From: Henriciella mobilis
Lineage (GTDB): Bacteria > Pseudomonadota > Alphaproteobacteria > Caulobacterales > Hyphomonadaceae
NCBI RefSeq assembly: GCF_003576315.1
Contig: NZ_QWFZ01000039.1
Span: forward strand, 398,967 to 462,966
Direction of reading: 5' to 3'
DNA length: 64,000 bases
The notes beneath the pieces are model-generated. The model was not told the origin of the DNA and searched no databases. It was given only the letters and a program-made list of their open reading frames with translations. Each line of letters opens with the position of its first letter. The stretch's first letter is position 1. Made by a program: the position numbers and the translations under genes. Positions 8,057 to 18,409 of this stretch are shown here, one piece after another.

Positions 8057-9892
8057 CTAGTCTTTCTTGACCTGAGGCGCGAGCCGGATGTGAAGCTCGC
8101 GCAGCTGCTTTTCCTCAACCGGGGAAGGTGCCTGCATCATCAGGTCACGCGCCTGCTGGTTCATCGGGAACAGCGTCACGTCGCGAAGATTGTCGACTTC
8201 TGCAAGCAGCATCACGATGCGGTCCACACCCGGCGCAATACCGCCATGCGGCGGGGCGCCAAAGCGGAAAGCATTCAGCATGCCGCCGAATTCGGCCTCG
8301 ACGACATCTGCGCCGTAGCCGGCCAACTCGAAGGCCTTGAGCATGATATCGGGGCGGTGGTTCCGGATCGCACCGGACGACAGTTCGATACCGTTGCAGA
8401 CGATGTCATACTGGAAAGCCTTGAGCTCCAGCTGCTTCTCGACCGTGTCGGCCGCTTCCAGCGCCTCGAGCCCACCTTGAGGCATCGAGAAGGGGTTGTG
8501 CGAGAAGTCGATCTTCTTGTTGTCCTCATCCCACTCATACATCGGGAAGTCGACAATCCAGCAGAAGCGGAAGACGCCCTGCTCGATCAGGTCCAGCTCC
8601 TCACCGACCTTGGTACGGGCAGCGCCGGCAAGCTTGTAGGCCGCTTCGTGCTTTCCAGCCGAAAAGAAGATGCCATCGCCGGCACCAAGACCCAGCTTAT
8701 CCAGCAGCGCCTTGAGATGGGCCGGTTCGAAATTCTTCAGCACCGGATCCTGGCTGTCGACACCGCCGCCATCGGCTTCCTTCAGGCGGGCATAGCCTAG
8801 GCCAGGCGCCTGCATTTCCTTCTTCGCCCACTTGTCCATGTCGTCGAAGAACTTGCGGGACTTCTCGGCCGCCGCCTTTGGCGCCGGAATGGCGATCACC
8901 TTGCCACCGCCGCCGATGATCTTGGCAAAGATCGAGAAACCGGTCTTGCCCTCATCGGCAAAGAATTCAGTGACGTCAGCCAGTTCGATCGGGTTGCGCA
9001 GGTCGGGCTTGTCCGAGCCATATTTCGCCATGGCTTCAGCATAAGGGATCTGCGGGAACGGGCCTTCGGGCATGGTGCGGCCCTTGCCCTTCCAGTCGGC
9101 GAATTCTTCGAACACGCCGCGCATCACCGGCTCGATCGCGCCAAACACATCGTCCTGGGTGACGAAGCTCATCTCGATATCGAGCTGGTAGAACTCACCG
9201 GGGCTCCGGTCAGCGCGGGCATCCTCGTCGCGGAAACACGGGGCGATCTGGAAGTAGCGGTCGAAGCCCGACACCATGAGCAGCTGCTTGAACTGCTGCG
9301 GGGCCTGCGGCAGGGCGTAGAATTCCCCGGGGTGCAGACGCGACGGCACGAGGAAGTCGCGTGCCCCTTCCGGCGATGAGGCCGTCAGGATCGGCGTCTG
9401 GTATTCTGTAAAGCCCTGTTCGACCATGCGGCGGCGCAGAGAGGTGATGACCTGACTGCGCAGGACCATGTTCGCATGCAGCGTCTCACGGCGAAGATCG
9501 AGATAACGGTGCTTCAGGCGGATATCTTCGGGATAGTCGGGCTCGCCGAAAACCGGCAGCGGCAGCTCAGCCGCCCGTGACTGCACTTCGACTGCGCTCA
9601 CGACGACTTCGATCTCGCCGGTCGACAGGTTCGGATTGACCAGCGAATCATCGCGCGCAACCACCTTGCCCTCAATCGTGAGGACGCTTTCGGCCCGCAG
9701 GTATTCCACCGTTTCAAAGCCGGGCGCGCCGGGATTGAAAACGCACTGGGTCAGGCCATAGTGATCGCGCAGGTCGATGAACATGACCCCGCCATGGTCG
9801 CGGCGCCTGTGCAGCCAGCCCGACAGTTTGACGGTTTCGCCAACCTGTGCCTTCGTAAGTTCGCCGCAAGTATGCGAGCGGTATGCGTGCAT
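8057..9892 (-). CDS. aspS: Aspartate--tRNA(Asp/Asn) ligase
   Basis: 611 residues from the ATG at 9892 ([12 protein letters not shown]), preceded by a GGAG site; the frame is open further upstream but that part has no family similarity. Class II synthetase: N-terminal OB-fold anticodon domain ([19 protein letters not shown]), motif 2 region [10 protein letters not shown], a GAD insertion domain in the middle, and motif 3 near the end ([14 protein letters not shown]). In bacteria with GatCAB, AspRS is often non-discriminating and also charges tRNA(Asn). gatA, gatB and gatC occur in this window, so this is possible but not shown. It is transcribed divergently from rnd. Confidence 0.97.
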   Translation of the reverse strand: MHAYRSHTCGELTKAQVGETVKLSGWLHRRRDHGGVMFIDLRDHYGLTQCVFNPGAPGFETVEYLRAESVLTIEGKVVARDDSLVNPNLSTGEIEVVVSAVEVQSRAAELPLPVFGEPDYPEDIRLKHRYLDLRRETLHANMVLRSQVITSLRRRMVEQGFTEYQTPILTASSPEGARDFLVPSRLHPGEFYALPQAPQQFKQLLMVSGFDRYFQIAPCFRDEDARADRSPGEFYQLDIEMSFVTQDDVFGAIEPVMRGVFEEFADWKGKGRTMPEGPFPQIPYAEAMAKYGSDKPDLRNPIELADVTEFFADEGKTGFSIFAKIIGGGGKVIAIPAPKAAAEKSRKFFDDMDKWAKKEMQAPGLGYARLKEADGGGVDSQDPVLKNFEPAHLKALLDKLGLGAGDGIFFSAGKHEAAYKLAGAARTKVGEELDLIEQGVFRFCWIVDFPMYEWDEDNKKIDFSHNPFSMPQGGLEALEAADTVEKQLELKAFQYDIVCNGIELSSGAIRNHRPDIMLKAFELAGYGADVVEAEFGGMLNAFRFGAPPHGGIAPGVDRIVMLLAEVDNLRDVTLFPMNQQARDLMMQAPSPVEEKQLRELHIRLAPQVKKD

Positions 9893-9982
9893 TCTCTCGC
9901 TCCGAGGATTGTTTGACGACAGACCAGCTTTTAGCAAGCCGCCTCTCGCCTTTGTTGTGCGGATGCGATACGCGTGCGCGCC

Positions 9983-11155
9983 ATGACTGACAAGACGTTG
10001 ACGCCGATTACACAGCAGGAAGAACTGCAAAAGTTCTGCGAAAACCTGACTTCGGGCGACTTTATTTGCGTGGACACGGAATTTCACCGGGAAACCACCT
10101 TCTGGCCGGAGCTCTGCCTGATCCAGGCCTCAGCGCCTGGCGTTGAGGGCGTCATCGACCCGATGGCCAAGGGAATCGACCTTGCGCCCTTCCTTGACCT
10201 CATGGCCGACACTAGCCGGGTCAAGGTCATGCATGCCGCCCGGCAGGACATGGAAATCTTCAACCGGCTGATCGGAACGCCGCCCGCCCCGGTCTTCGAC
10301 ACCCAGGTCGCATCCATGGCGCTGGGGCTGGGTGATTCGATTTCCTATGACAATCTGATCCAGCGTGTCCTGCGCCGCCATATCGACAAGTCGAGCCAGT
10401 TTACCGACTGGAAGCGCCGTCCGCTTTCCGAAAAACAGCTCAACTACGCACTCGGCGACGTGACCCATCTGCGCGATGCCTATCTGTGGATGCGGGACGA
10501 ACTGGAAAAACTGGACCGGATGGGCTGGATCGCTGCCGAACTGGCCGAAATTTCCAATCCGGCAGTCTATGATACCGACCCCAGGAATGCCTGGCAGCGC
10601 CTTAAATTCCGCAAGACGCACAAGGATTACCTGGCGGTCTTTGCTGCTGTCGCCGAGTGGCGCGAGCGCCAGGCCCAGACAATCGACCGGCCGCGCCGCC
10701 GAATCCTGAAGGATGAGGCGATCCAGGAGATTGCCGACCAGAAGCCGACAGCACCGGACCAGTTCGACCGGCTGCGCGCTGTCCCAAATGGCTTCATCCG
10801 CTCACGCACTGCAGAGGGGCTGATCGAAACCGTTGCGGCGGCCCTCGCCGATCCGGATGCGCATGCGCCCAGGCTGCCCAAGCGCCAGCAGAACCCGCAG
10901 ACGCCGGCCGGCGCACCGGAAATGCTGAAGGTCCTGCTAAAGGCTGTCAGCGACGAGGTGAATGTCGTCCCGCGGCTGATCGCGAATGCTGCCGACATCG
11001 AGCGGATCGCGCGTGGCGAGACTTCGGATGACATTCCGGCGCTGACTGGATGGCGACACGATGTTTTCGGCAGGAAGGCACGCGCGCTTCTGACCGGGAA
11101 ACTCGCCCTGTCCTTCGAGAGTGGCCAGGTCCGCCTGTTCGAGCCAAAGACCTGA
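9983..11155 (+). CDS. rnd: Ribonuclease D
   Basis: 390 residues from the ATG at 9983; a GTG three codons earlier is also possible. A 3'-5' exoribonuclease acting in tRNA 3'-end maturation. DEDDy motifs are visible: [19 protein letters not shown] (Exo I), [13 protein letters not shown] (Exo II), and [13 protein letters not shown] (Exo III with Tyr and Asp). Two HRDC-like helical domains follow, the first around residues 210-290 and the second at the C-terminus. It is convergent with ppx, separated by 21 bases. Confidence 0.95.
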   Translation: MTDKTLTPITQQEELQKFCENLTSGDFICVDTEFHRETTFWPELCLIQASAPGVEGVIDPMAKGIDLAPFLDLMADTSRVKVMHAARQDMEIFNRLIGTPPAPVFDTQVASMALGLGDSISYDNLIQRVLRRHIDKSSQFTDWKRRPLSEKQLNYALGDVTHLRDAYLWMRDELEKLDRMGWIAAELAEISNPAVYDTDPRNAWQRLKFRKTHKDYLAVFAAVAEWRERQAQTIDRPRRRILKDEAIQEIADQKPTAPDQFDRLRAVPNGFIRSRTAEGLIETVAAALADPDAHAPRLPKRQQNPQTPAGAPEMLKVLLKAVSDEVNVVPRLIANAADIERIARGETSDDIPALTGWRHDVFGRKARALLTGKLALSFESGQVRLFEPKT

Positions 11156-11176
11156 TGGCTCACTTGGCGGCGGGGT

Positions 11177-12679
11177 CTATGCCTCGCCGATGATGATCTG
11201 CCCGTCGAGATCCATGAAGGTCGCCAGCTGCGAGAACCGCTTCTGCACCGTCGCCGAGACCATATCCGCACAATCGGACGCAATTTCCATGACGAGCTTC
11301 GATTTCGTCGTCTTCAGGCTCGCCTTGGAGAGCAGTACTGCTGAACGGCCGGAATAGACCGCGCCAAGCCGCATTGCCGCGCCGAGGACGCGGGCAACCT
11401 GCTCGTCAGACTCCCGGCCGAGACGCGCAAACTGCTTCGGGCGCTGGAATTTATGTGTGTAGCGAAGCCCTGTGGCGTGGGCGAGGAGGACCCGGTCCTC
11501 ATGGCTGAGACAGGGCACGGGTGCCCGCAGCAGCAGGAAGTAGGCCATGTCGGCACGGTGGTCGGGATGATAGCGCCCGCCACAATCGGCGGCGAGACAG
11601 GCGGCCCTGAAAATGCGCTCACGCGCTGCCGTCTTCGGCAGGATTGGCCTTATGAAACGATACAAAGCCTGACTGAAGTCGAACTGCCCCTGATCCAGCC
11701 TGAGATAGGCAACCAGACCGTCGCGCATGGGATCACCCGTCGGCTTCTCCATGGCCCCGAACAGCGACTCGCCCTGCTGATCGAACAGTACGCCGTCCCG
11801 CAGGCCGTTAGCCGAAATGACGACTTCCTTGAAGCCGCCCATGTCGAACGCCTCGTCGAGCACAAGCGCAGCGTGCACCAGCGTGTCATAGCGCCGGCCG
11901 ACAATCGATGAGATGCGCTGGGCCATATCCTTGTCGCGCAGCGTCGACAGGATCTCGCGCACGACATAACGGACAGCCTGCCCGTTCATCCGGTAGCCGT
12001 GCAGCACGCCGAGCGGATATGCCGTCAGCTCGATATGCACGCTAGCGATGGCGCGCCACGATCCTCCCACTGCGTAAAGCCGTCGCGCTCCCGCCTGCAG
12101 CAGGGCCGAGGATTTCAGCACTTTCCGGATGGCCTTGCGGCGGTCTGCCGGTTTCTGATCCGACGTAAAGGACAGGGAGAACGGGCCGAGCGGATGGGTT
12201 TCGCCTTCGCTGTGAGACCCACCAGGCGAAATGGAATGGAATTCCAGGCTCGATCCGCCGAGGTCACCGACAATGCCATCGGCCTGGTCAAATCCGACCT
12301 GGACCCCGAGCGATGACAGGCGCCCCTCGTCCGCGCCCGACAGGATGCGCAAGGGCGAGCCAAGTTCGGCGGCCGCGAGACGGGCAAAGTCCTGGCCGTC
12401 CTCCGCCTCACGAACGGCCGCTGTGGCAACCGCGATGACTTCGGTGACATCCAGCCCTTTGAGGATCGCCCGATACCGGCGAAGCGCTGCCAGCGCCTGG
12501 GTGACACCCTCCGGGGAGAGTTTACCCGTCTCCGGCAGCCCACGTCCCAGGCCGGCGAGTACTTTTTCATTAAAGTAAGGCAGCGCGGCCGCACCCGTCA
12601 CTTCGTAGATCACCAGGCGGACCGAGTTCGAACCAATATCGACGACAGCGGATTTTTGCGGCTCGAGCGCAGGCTGCAT
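11177..12679 (-). CDS. ppx: Ppx/GppA family exopolyphosphatase
   Basis: 500 residues. The N-terminal actin-like ATPase-fold domain opens with VVDIGSNSVRLVIYEV and contains the phosphate-binding loop GDLGGSSLEF (about 135-145). The C-terminal half is the HD-like helical domain of the family. It removes terminal phosphate from polyphosphate or hydrolyses pppGpp; these activities cannot be separated from sequence alone. It follows ppk1 by 1 base and is the last gene of the DUF2066-hdaA-ppk1-ppx group, so synthesis and degradation of polyphosphate are co-transcribed. Confidence 0.92.
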   Translation of the reverse strand: MQPALEPQKSAVVDIGSNSVRLVIYEVTGAAALPYFNEKVLAGLGRGLPETGKLSPEGVTQALAALRRYRAILKGLDVTEVIAVATAAVREAEDGQDFARLAAAELGSPLRILSGADEGRLSSLGVQVGFDQADGIVGDLGGSSLEFHSISPGGSHSEGETHPLGPFSLSFTSDQKPADRRKAIRKVLKSSALLQAGARRLYAVGGSWRAIASVHIELTAYPLGVLHGYRMNGQAVRYVVREILSTLRDKDMAQRISSIVGRRYDTLVHAALVLDEAFDMGGFKEVVISANGLRDGVLFDQQGESLFGAMEKPTGDPMRDGLVAYLRLDQGQFDFSQALYRFIRPILPKTAARERIFRAACLAADCGGRYHPDHRADMAYFLLLRAPVPCLSHEDRVLLAHATGLRYTHKFQRPKQFARLGRESDEQVARVLGAAMRLGAVYSGRSAVLLSKASLKTTKSKLVMEIASDCADMVSATVQKRFSQLATFMDLDGQIIIGEA

Positions 12680-12680
12680 A

Positions 12681-14900
12681 TCAGGACTTGCCCCGCTTCC
12701 TTGGCGCCAGGCGTGGCGGCAGGCTCACGACGAGGGCATTTCCCCGTCCGGAAAGACTTGGGTTTTCCATGAAGTAACGGTGCGCGCTGAAGCCCTCTCC
12801 CCGGTCTGGCGGACGCAACCTGTGAAACCCGCCATCGCCGTCCATCTCCCAACTTTGTTCGTCATCATTGAGGTTGGCGATCATGATCTGGTTGAGCACC
12901 TGCCTGTGAACCGTTGGATTCTCGATCGGCACCAGGGCCTCGACACGGCGTTTCAGATTGCGCTGCATCCAGTCTGCGGACGAAATGAAGACCTTCGCCT
13001 TGGGCGACGGGAGCGTCTCGCCATTGGCAAAGCAGACGATACGCGAATGTTCGAGAAAGCGGCCAATCAGGCTCTTGACCTGGATATTCTCCGAAAGCCC
13101 TTCAACGCCCGGACGCAGACAGCAAATGCCGCGCACGACCAGGATGATCGGAACGCCCGCCTGGCTTGCCCTGTAGAGCGCATCGATCACGTCACCATCG
13201 ACAAGCGAATTCATTTTCGCCCAGATCCCGCAGGGCTTGCCCGCCCGGGCGGCCTTCGCCTCTGCCTCGATCAGCTCGATCAGGCGCGGCTCCAGCGTGC
13301 GGGGCGACATCGCAATCTTCTCGAAGTCCGGCGCAAGGTCGGGCGGTTCGCGATAAGCGGTGATGTAGTTGAACAGCTTGTTCGCATCGCGGCCCAGTGC
13401 CGGGTCCGCTGTGAAGAGTGACAGGTCAGTGTAGATTCGCGCGGTCACGGGGTGGTAATTGCCTGTGCCGAAGTGCGTATAGGACTGCAGCTTCTGACCT
13501 TCCCGGCGCACCACGAGCGAGACCTTGGCGTGGGTCTTGTAGTCAATGAAGCCATAGACAACCTGCACGCCAGCGCGTTCCAGGTCGCGGGCCAGCCGCA
13601 GGTTCGTCTCCTCATCGAAGCGGGCCTTGATTTCGACCAGCGCGGTGACGTTCTTGCCCATCTCCGCTGCTTCCATCAGCGCAGACACGATCGGTGAATT
13701 CAGCGTCGTCCGGTAAAGCGTCTGCTTGATCGCAATGACATCCGGATCGATGGCGGCCTGCCGGATGAACTGCACGACGACATCGAAGGATTCGTAAGGG
13801 TGATGGACAATGAAGTCTTTCGCCCGGATTGCAGTGAAAGCGTCACCACCCATCTCCCGGATGCGTTCGGGATAACGCGGCTCATAAGGCTTGAACTGCA
13901 GGTCGGCGCGGTCTTCCACGATCAACTCCGACAGACTCTTCATGCCAAGCAGGCCATGCAGCACCATGATATCGCGCGGCTCGGCGCCGATCTCGCGGGT
14001 GATGAAATCCTGTAGCGGCTGCGGGGCGTCGCCGTCGATGTGGATGCGAACGATGCGGCCCCGGCGGCGCTGCTTCAGCAGGATCTCGAACTCATGGATC
14101 AGGTCCTCGGCCTCTTCCTCGATCTCGATATCGCTGTCGCGCACGATCCGGAAAACGCAGTGGCCGGACGAGCTGAAGCCCGGAAACAGCATGTCCATGA
14201 ATTGGGCGATGACGCTTTCCAGACGGACGAAGCGAATCCCCTTTTTCGAGCGGTCAGGCAGCCGGATGAAACGCGGTGAAAAGGCCGGCATGGGAACGAG
14301 GCCAACCATGGCTTCTCCGCCGGCCTTTTCCGGCACGAGCTGGAAGGCAACCGCAAAACCGAGATTGGGAATGAAGGGGAACGGATGCGCTGGATCGACG
14401 GCCTGCGGGGTCAGGATCGGAAAAACGTTCGACTCGAAGTGTTCGCGAAGCCAGGCCACATCCGCCTTGCCGAGATCCTGCATGCGAAGCACTTCAAGCT
14501 TCTGTTCGGACAGGAGATCGCGCAATTCCTTCCAGCAAGCCTGCTGGGCTTCCATGAGCTTGGCCGATTGCGCCTCAATGGCCTCAACCTGTTGGCCGGG
14601 GGTCATGCCCTCCTGGCTGATCCGGGTGACACCGGCCCGGAACTGCTCGCGCAAGCCAGCATAGCGGACCATGAAAAATTCATCGAGATTGCTGGCCGAG
14701 ATCGACAGGAAACGTAGCCGTTCGAGCAGCGGATGCTTCAGATTATGTGCCTCTTCAAGAACCCGCTCATTGAAGCGCAGCCAGGACAGTTCACGGTTCA
14801 GGAAACGGTCTGGGCTCCTGATCAGCGCCGCATCCAGCTTCGTCTCCGAAACAGGCTTCTGTCTGGTCGCTGATTTCGACTCTGGTTCCTCTGGCGGCAT
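12681..14900 (-). CDS. ppk1: Polyphosphate kinase 1
   Basis: 739 residues, a full-length PPK1 that reversibly polymerises the ATP gamma-phosphate into polyphosphate. The N-terminal helical domain contains RFLNRELSWLRFNERVLEEA. The two phospholipase-D-like catalytic domains carry the conserved histidines in YKTHAKVSLVVRREG (the phosphorylated His) and FLEHSRIVCF. FGTGNYHPVTARIYTDLSLF lies between them. Its start overlaps the hdaA stop by one base. The first 25 residues are polar and variable, and the ATG at 14900 is supported by this coupling. Confidence 0.97.
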   Translation of the reverse strand: MPPEEPESKSATRQKPVSETKLDAALIRSPDRFLNRELSWLRFNERVLEEAHNLKHPLLERLRFLSISASNLDEFFMVRYAGLREQFRAGVTRISQEGMTPGQQVEAIEAQSAKLMEAQQACWKELRDLLSEQKLEVLRMQDLGKADVAWLREHFESNVFPILTPQAVDPAHPFPFIPNLGFAVAFQLVPEKAGGEAMVGLVPMPAFSPRFIRLPDRSKKGIRFVRLESVIAQFMDMLFPGFSSSGHCVFRIVRDSDIEIEEEAEDLIHEFEILLKQRRRGRIVRIHIDGDAPQPLQDFITREIGAEPRDIMVLHGLLGMKSLSELIVEDRADLQFKPYEPRYPERIREMGGDAFTAIRAKDFIVHHPYESFDVVVQFIRQAAIDPDVIAIKQTLYRTTLNSPIVSALMEAAEMGKNVTALVEIKARFDEETNLRLARDLERAGVQVVYGFIDYKTHAKVSLVVRREGQKLQSYTHFGTGNYHPVTARIYTDLSLFTADPALGRDANKLFNYITAYREPPDLAPDFEKIAMSPRTLEPRLIELIEAEAKAARAGKPCGIWAKMNSLVDGDVIDALYRASQAGVPIILVVRGICCLRPGVEGLSENIQVKSLIGRFLEHSRIVCFANGETLPSPKAKVFISSADWMQRNLKRRVEALVPIENPTVHRQVLNQIMIANLNDDEQSWEMDGDGGFHRLRPPDRGEGFSAHRYFMENPSLSGRGNALVVSLPPRLAPRKRGKS

Positions 14901-15619
14901 CAGTCTTCCCCATCATCGAACAAAGGGCGCGTGCCGCTTTGTCCGTCCAATACATCGCGCGCCAGTGGAACCGTGACCTCGCGCCCCTCAACCTGTTCGT
15001 GCAGGCTTTCGACAAAAGACTCAAGCGCCTCATAGTTCCGTTCGATCCGGAGCAGCAGATAGGCCTCGACATCCTTTGGCAGCTTCAGGAAGCGGCGGCG
15101 CATGGCGGCCCGCAGCCGCGCAACTACCATGTCATCATCTGGCGGGCCAAGTTCGACCAGCGTCATGGATTTGAGACGCGAGGCAAGATCCGGCTGCCGC
15201 ACGCGCCAGAGAGCTGGCGCCTTTCGAGCGGTGAGCAACACATATCCGCCGTTCCGGGCCGACAGGTTGATGAGCGATAGCAGGTTATCCTCGTTCCGGA
15301 TCAGGTCGGCATCGTCGACCGCCACAGGCTGCGACGACAGCGCGTCCACCTTCTTGTGAGACAGCTTGTCAAAAGCCTTCACGTCGATGACCTGGCCTTC
15401 GGCATGCGCGGCCCAGGCCCGCGCGACTACAGTCAGACCGGACTTCGCCTGCCCGACAATGGCCAGCGTATGTGTGCGCCAGTCGGGCCACCGGCGCAGC
15501 ACCGAAATGGCGGTGCGATTGGACGCTGACACTGCCAGTCCATCCAGCGTGGGGCCGGGCGCGGGAAAATCTAGCGCGAGCTGGCGCTGTCTACCTGTTT
15601 TTCCGACGTCTTCACTCAC
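14900..15619 (-). CDS. hdaA: HdaA, DnaA-related regulator of replication initiation
   Basis: 239 residues starting at GTG (15619), in a 4-base GTGA overlap with the DUF2066 stop. It is a shortened DnaA/Hda-type AAA+ protein that, with the beta clamp, promotes ATP hydrolysis by DnaA and so limits re-initiation. The clamp-binding motif QLALDF is at residues 13-18. The Walker A position reads VGQAKSGLT (about 55-63), with the expected Lys replaced. The Walker B-like region is VAVDDADLI. The C-terminal lid helices are present. Upstream DUF2066 and downstream ppk1 share the transcript. Confidence 0.88.
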   Translation of the reverse strand: MSEDVGKTGRQRQLALDFPAPGPTLDGLAVSASNRTAISVLRRWPDWRTHTLAIVGQAKSGLTVVARAWAAHAEGQVIDVKAFDKLSHKKVDALSSQPVAVDDADLIRNEDNLLSLINLSARNGGYVLLTARKAPALWRVRQPDLASRLKSMTLVELGPPDDDMVVARLRAAMRRRFLKLPKDVEAYLLLRIERNYEALESFVESLHEQVEGREVTVPLARDVLDGQSGTRPLFDDGED

Positions 15620-16644
15620 TCGACACCCAGGTCAGCTCCTCGCGAAACAGCTGTCGTCATCACCCATCCACTCGGATCGGGATCGAGCATGATGCCTCTT
15701 TCGCGCAGATTGGAGATGAGGCGGTTGGTGTCGCCCGCATGAACGAAAGCGACCACCGCGCCGGTTCTCGACAGGCCCTCGATGACGAAATCCTCGACCA
15801 GCGGTGAGCGCGCCATGGCGGACCGGAGGGAATTCCACTCCACCAGCGAGGTGAAGAACACTGTCGAGCGCGCAGGCGTGCGCTCCTGCGTGCGGATGAT
15901 GGACTGGCTCTTCCAGACATAATCGAGCACGCCGGATGCCGCGTCGACGGCCGCTTCGAGCGTCGGCATGGAACCCGTCGATCCGAGGCGGGTTTCACCG
16001 GCCGCCGTGACCGAATAGAGATCGACGCGGAAAGCGCCGCGCGATCCGTCGAGCACCGCCTTGATGGCGCGCCGGGCGTCTGCCGCCTGGACATCGGCTT
16101 CCAGTTCCGGCCAGCCTGAAAAGGCTGATGCGAGCGGCGAACGGGAAACAGCATAAGGGGCGAGCTGACCAACCGACTGATCGGGCCATGCTTCCGCCCA
16201 GACGGATGCAGGAAACCGGTCCGAGACCGGGAAAACCACCGCCTTCGGCGCGGGCTGGTCAATATAGGGAATGCCACGCGCTTTCAGGAAATCGCGCACA
16301 TTGACCGGATTATAGACGACAGCGAGCTTGCCCACATAGCGATTGCCGCCGCGCGTTTCCTGCTCGACATCAACCGCTGCCGCCAGCTGCGAAGCGACCT
16401 CCGGCGTGATGGCACCCGGCTCCAGCTTGCCGGCCCGGTCTTCCGGCAGGGTCAGCCGGTCTATGATCTGGTAGGCGCCTTCGATCCGCGCACTCATGAA
16501 CGCCTGCTGCTGGGCTTCGATGACGGAGTCCGCTTCCTCTTCGACCGTAATGTCGCGAATAGTGTAGATATCACGGGTCTGGCCGACGGCCTGTGCCGCG
16601 AATCCCAGCCAGATCGCCGCAGCGACAATCACGAATCGAATCAT
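15616..16644 (-). CDS. DUF2066 domain-containing exported protein
   Basis: 342 residues from the ATG at 16644, which has an AGAAGGG ribosome-binding site and directly opens a signal peptide (IRFVIVAAAIWLGFAAQAVG). The N-terminal half contains the DUF2066 region, with DITVEEEADSVIEAQQQAFM and IIDRLTLPEDR. The C-terminal half is less conserved. DUF2066 proteins often precede hda genes in Proteobacteria, but no activity is established. It is the first gene of the hdaA-ppk1-ppx operon and is divergent from purM. Confidence 0.82.
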   Translation of the reverse strand: MIRFVIVAAAIWLGFAAQAVGQTRDIYTIRDITVEEEADSVIEAQQQAFMSARIEGAYQIIDRLTLPEDRAGKLEPGAITPEVASQLAAAVDVEQETRGGNRYVGKLAVVYNPVNVRDFLKARGIPYIDQPAPKAVVFPVSDRFPASVWAEAWPDQSVGQLAPYAVSRSPLASAFSGWPELEADVQAADARRAIKAVLDGSRGAFRVDLYSVTAAGETRLGSTGSMPTLEAAVDAASGVLDYVWKSQSIIRTQERTPARSTVFFTSLVEWNSLRSAMARSPLVEDFVIEGLSRTGAVVAFVHAGDTNRLISNLRERGIMLDPDPSGWVMTTAVSRGADLGVE

Positions 16645-16753
16645 GGGCGTACCCTTCTCTCTTTCATGCCGCACTTCCTATCAGGCCTTTGCGTCATCTG
16701 GAACCGCTTCACCGGCTGGTCGAAGCAGTTTGGGCATGCTAACGCGCTGATCC

Positions 16754-17779
16754 ATGAGTGCCAAAGATCAAACTCCCCTTTCCTATAAGGACGCTGGTGT
16801 CGATATTGAGGCAGGCGAACGCCTGGTCGATGCGATTTCGCCGATGGCCAAGGCGACCCGGCGTGCCGGCGTCATGGGCGGCCTTGGCGGCTTCGGCGCC
16901 TTGTTCGACCTCAAGAAGGAAGGCTGGAAGGACCCGGTCCTCGTGTCGGGCACCGATGGCGTTGGCACAAAGCTGATGCTCGCCTTCGAAACAGGCATCC
17001 ACAATACGGTCGGGATCGATCTTGTTGCCATGTGCGCGAACGATGTCCTCGCCCAGGGCGCGGAGCCATTGTTTTTCCTGGACTATTTTGCCTGCGGGAA
17101 ACTTGAGGAAGGCATCGCCGAGAGCGTGATTGCCGGGATCGCGGAAGGCTGCAAGCAGGCGGGTTGCGCACTGGTCGGCGGCGAAACGGCCGAAATGCCC
17201 GGCATGTATCCGCCCGGCCATTACGACCTTGCCGGTTTTGTGGTCGGCGCCGTCGAGCGCGAGCAGATCCTCCCACGCATGGATGACATGAAGGCGGGCG
17301 ACCTGCTCATCGGCATCGCCTCGTCCGGTCCGCATTCGAATGGCTACTCGTTGATCCGGAAGGTCGTCGAACGCTCAGGCCTGAACTGGGAATCACCTGC
17401 GCCCTTCGCCAATACGACGCTCGGCGAGGCCCTGCTGACGCCGACGCGGCTCTATTCGAAAGCCGCCCTGCCGCTCATCCGGTCAGGCCGCATCAAGGGG
17501 CTTGCACACATCACCGGTGGCGGGCTCACGGAGAACGTGCCGCGCATGCTGCCGGACGGGCTTGCGCCCCGTTTCGACCGCGCCAGCTGGCCGCTGCCGG
17601 AGGTCTTCCGCTGGCTGCAGGCTGAAGGCAGTGTTGCCGAAGACGAAATGCACCGGACCTTCAATATGGGGATCGGCCTCGTCTTCGCCGTCGCGCCTGA
17701 CCAGGCCGAGACCGCCATGGCCGAATTGCGTGCGGTGGGCGAAAACCCGGTCGTGATCGGCGATATCGTTCCCGAATGA
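16754..17779 (+). CDS. purM: Phosphoribosylformylglycinamidine cyclo-ligase (AIR synthetase)
   Basis: 341 residues. It catalyses ATP-dependent closure of FGAM to AIR, the fifth step of purine synthesis. Family landmarks are YKDAGVDIEAGERLV at the start, LVSGTDGVGTKL (nucleotide and FGAM binding), VGGETAEMPGMY, and ITGGGLTENVPR. The gene overlaps purN by four bases (ATGA at 17776-17779), the classical purM-purN coupling. It is divergent from the DUF2066 gene. Confidence 0.98.
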   Translation: MSAKDQTPLSYKDAGVDIEAGERLVDAISPMAKATRRAGVMGGLGGFGALFDLKKEGWKDPVLVSGTDGVGTKLMLAFETGIHNTVGIDLVAMCANDVLAQGAEPLFFLDYFACGKLEEGIAESVIAGIAEGCKQAGCALVGGETAEMPGMYPPGHYDLAGFVVGAVEREQILPRMDDMKAGDLLIGIASSGPHSNGYSLIRKVVERSGLNWESPAPFANTTLGEALLTPTRLYSKAALPLIRSGRIKGLAHITGGGLTENVPRMLPDGLAPRFDRASWPLPEVFRWLQAEGSVAEDEMHRTFNMGIGLVFAVAPDQAETAMAELRAVGENPVVIGDIVPE

Positions 17780-18369
17780 GCAAGCTCCGCCTCGGCATCC
17801 TGATCTCGGGCCGCGGCTCGAACATGGAGCAACTTCTCAAGGCGGCGCAGGACGCCGACTATCCTGCCGAGGCCGTTCTCGTCCTGTCAAACCGGGCCAA
17901 TGCCCCCGGCCTTGAGACAGCCGCAGCGTTCGGCGTTCCCGGGCAGGCCATTCCGCACAGTAACTTTGCAGACCGCGAGGCCTTCGAGCGCGCCATGGAT
18001 GACGTGCTGCGGGACAACCGCGTCGAGGTGATCGCCCTGGCGGGTTTCATGCGGGTGCTCACGCCATGGTTCGTCTCTCGCTGGGCGGGCCGAATGATCA
18101 ACATCCATCCGTCCCTGCTGCCGAAATACCCGGGACTGGATACCCACAAGCGCGCCATCGATGCAGGCGACTCAGAAGCCGGCTGCTCGGTCCACTGGGT
18201 CAGCGAAGGCGTCGATGAAGGCGGCGTGATCGCGCAGGCCCGGGTACCGGTACTGGCCGGCGATACACCGGACACGCTGGCCGACCGGGTCCTCTTCGAG
18301 GAGCACAAGCTCTATCCGCGTGCCCTGGCGCTCGCCTGCGAAGAGATCATGAAAAAACCCCGGCGGTAG
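17776..18369 (+). CDS. purN: Phosphoribosylglycinamide formyltransferase
   Basis: 197 residues. It transfers the formyl group of 10-formyl-THF to GAR in the third step of purine synthesis. ISGRGSNMEQLL is the N-terminal phosphate-binding loop. The catalytic core INIHPSLLPKYPGLDTH supplies the conserved Asn and His, and EAGCSVHWVSEGVD follows. Translation is coupled to purM by the ATGA overlap. Its last codons lie inside the terminator hairpin at 18355-18385. Confidence 0.97.
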   Translation: MSKLRLGILISGRGSNMEQLLKAAQDADYPAEAVLVLSNRANAPGLETAAAFGVPGQAIPHSNFADREAFERAMDDVLRDNRVEVIALAGFMRVLTPWFVSRWAGRMINIHPSLLPKYPGLDTHKRAIDAGDSEAGCSVHWVSEGVDEGGVIAQARVPVLAGDTPDTLADRVLFEEHKLYPRALALACEEIMKKPRR

Positions 18370-18385
18370 GCACCGGCCGGGGTTT
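18355..18385 (-). terminator. Intrinsic terminator for ndk, overlapping the purN stop
   Basis: Perfect 10-base-pair stem, AAACCCCGGC (18355-18364) with GCCGGGGTTT (18376-18385). Read on the minus strand it is followed by a run of six T, so it is a good terminator for ndk. Read on the plus strand the T tract is only three bases. The left arm is inside the purN coding sequence. Confidence 0.8.
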
Positions 18386-18409
18386 CAAGCTTGCCTGGTT
18401 TGCAGCGTT

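Noticed and set aside
12595-12640. GTTCGAA-type segment resembling a tRNA T-loop
   Set aside because: It lies inside ppx coding sequence and has no cloverleaf partners. No tRNA was found in the window.
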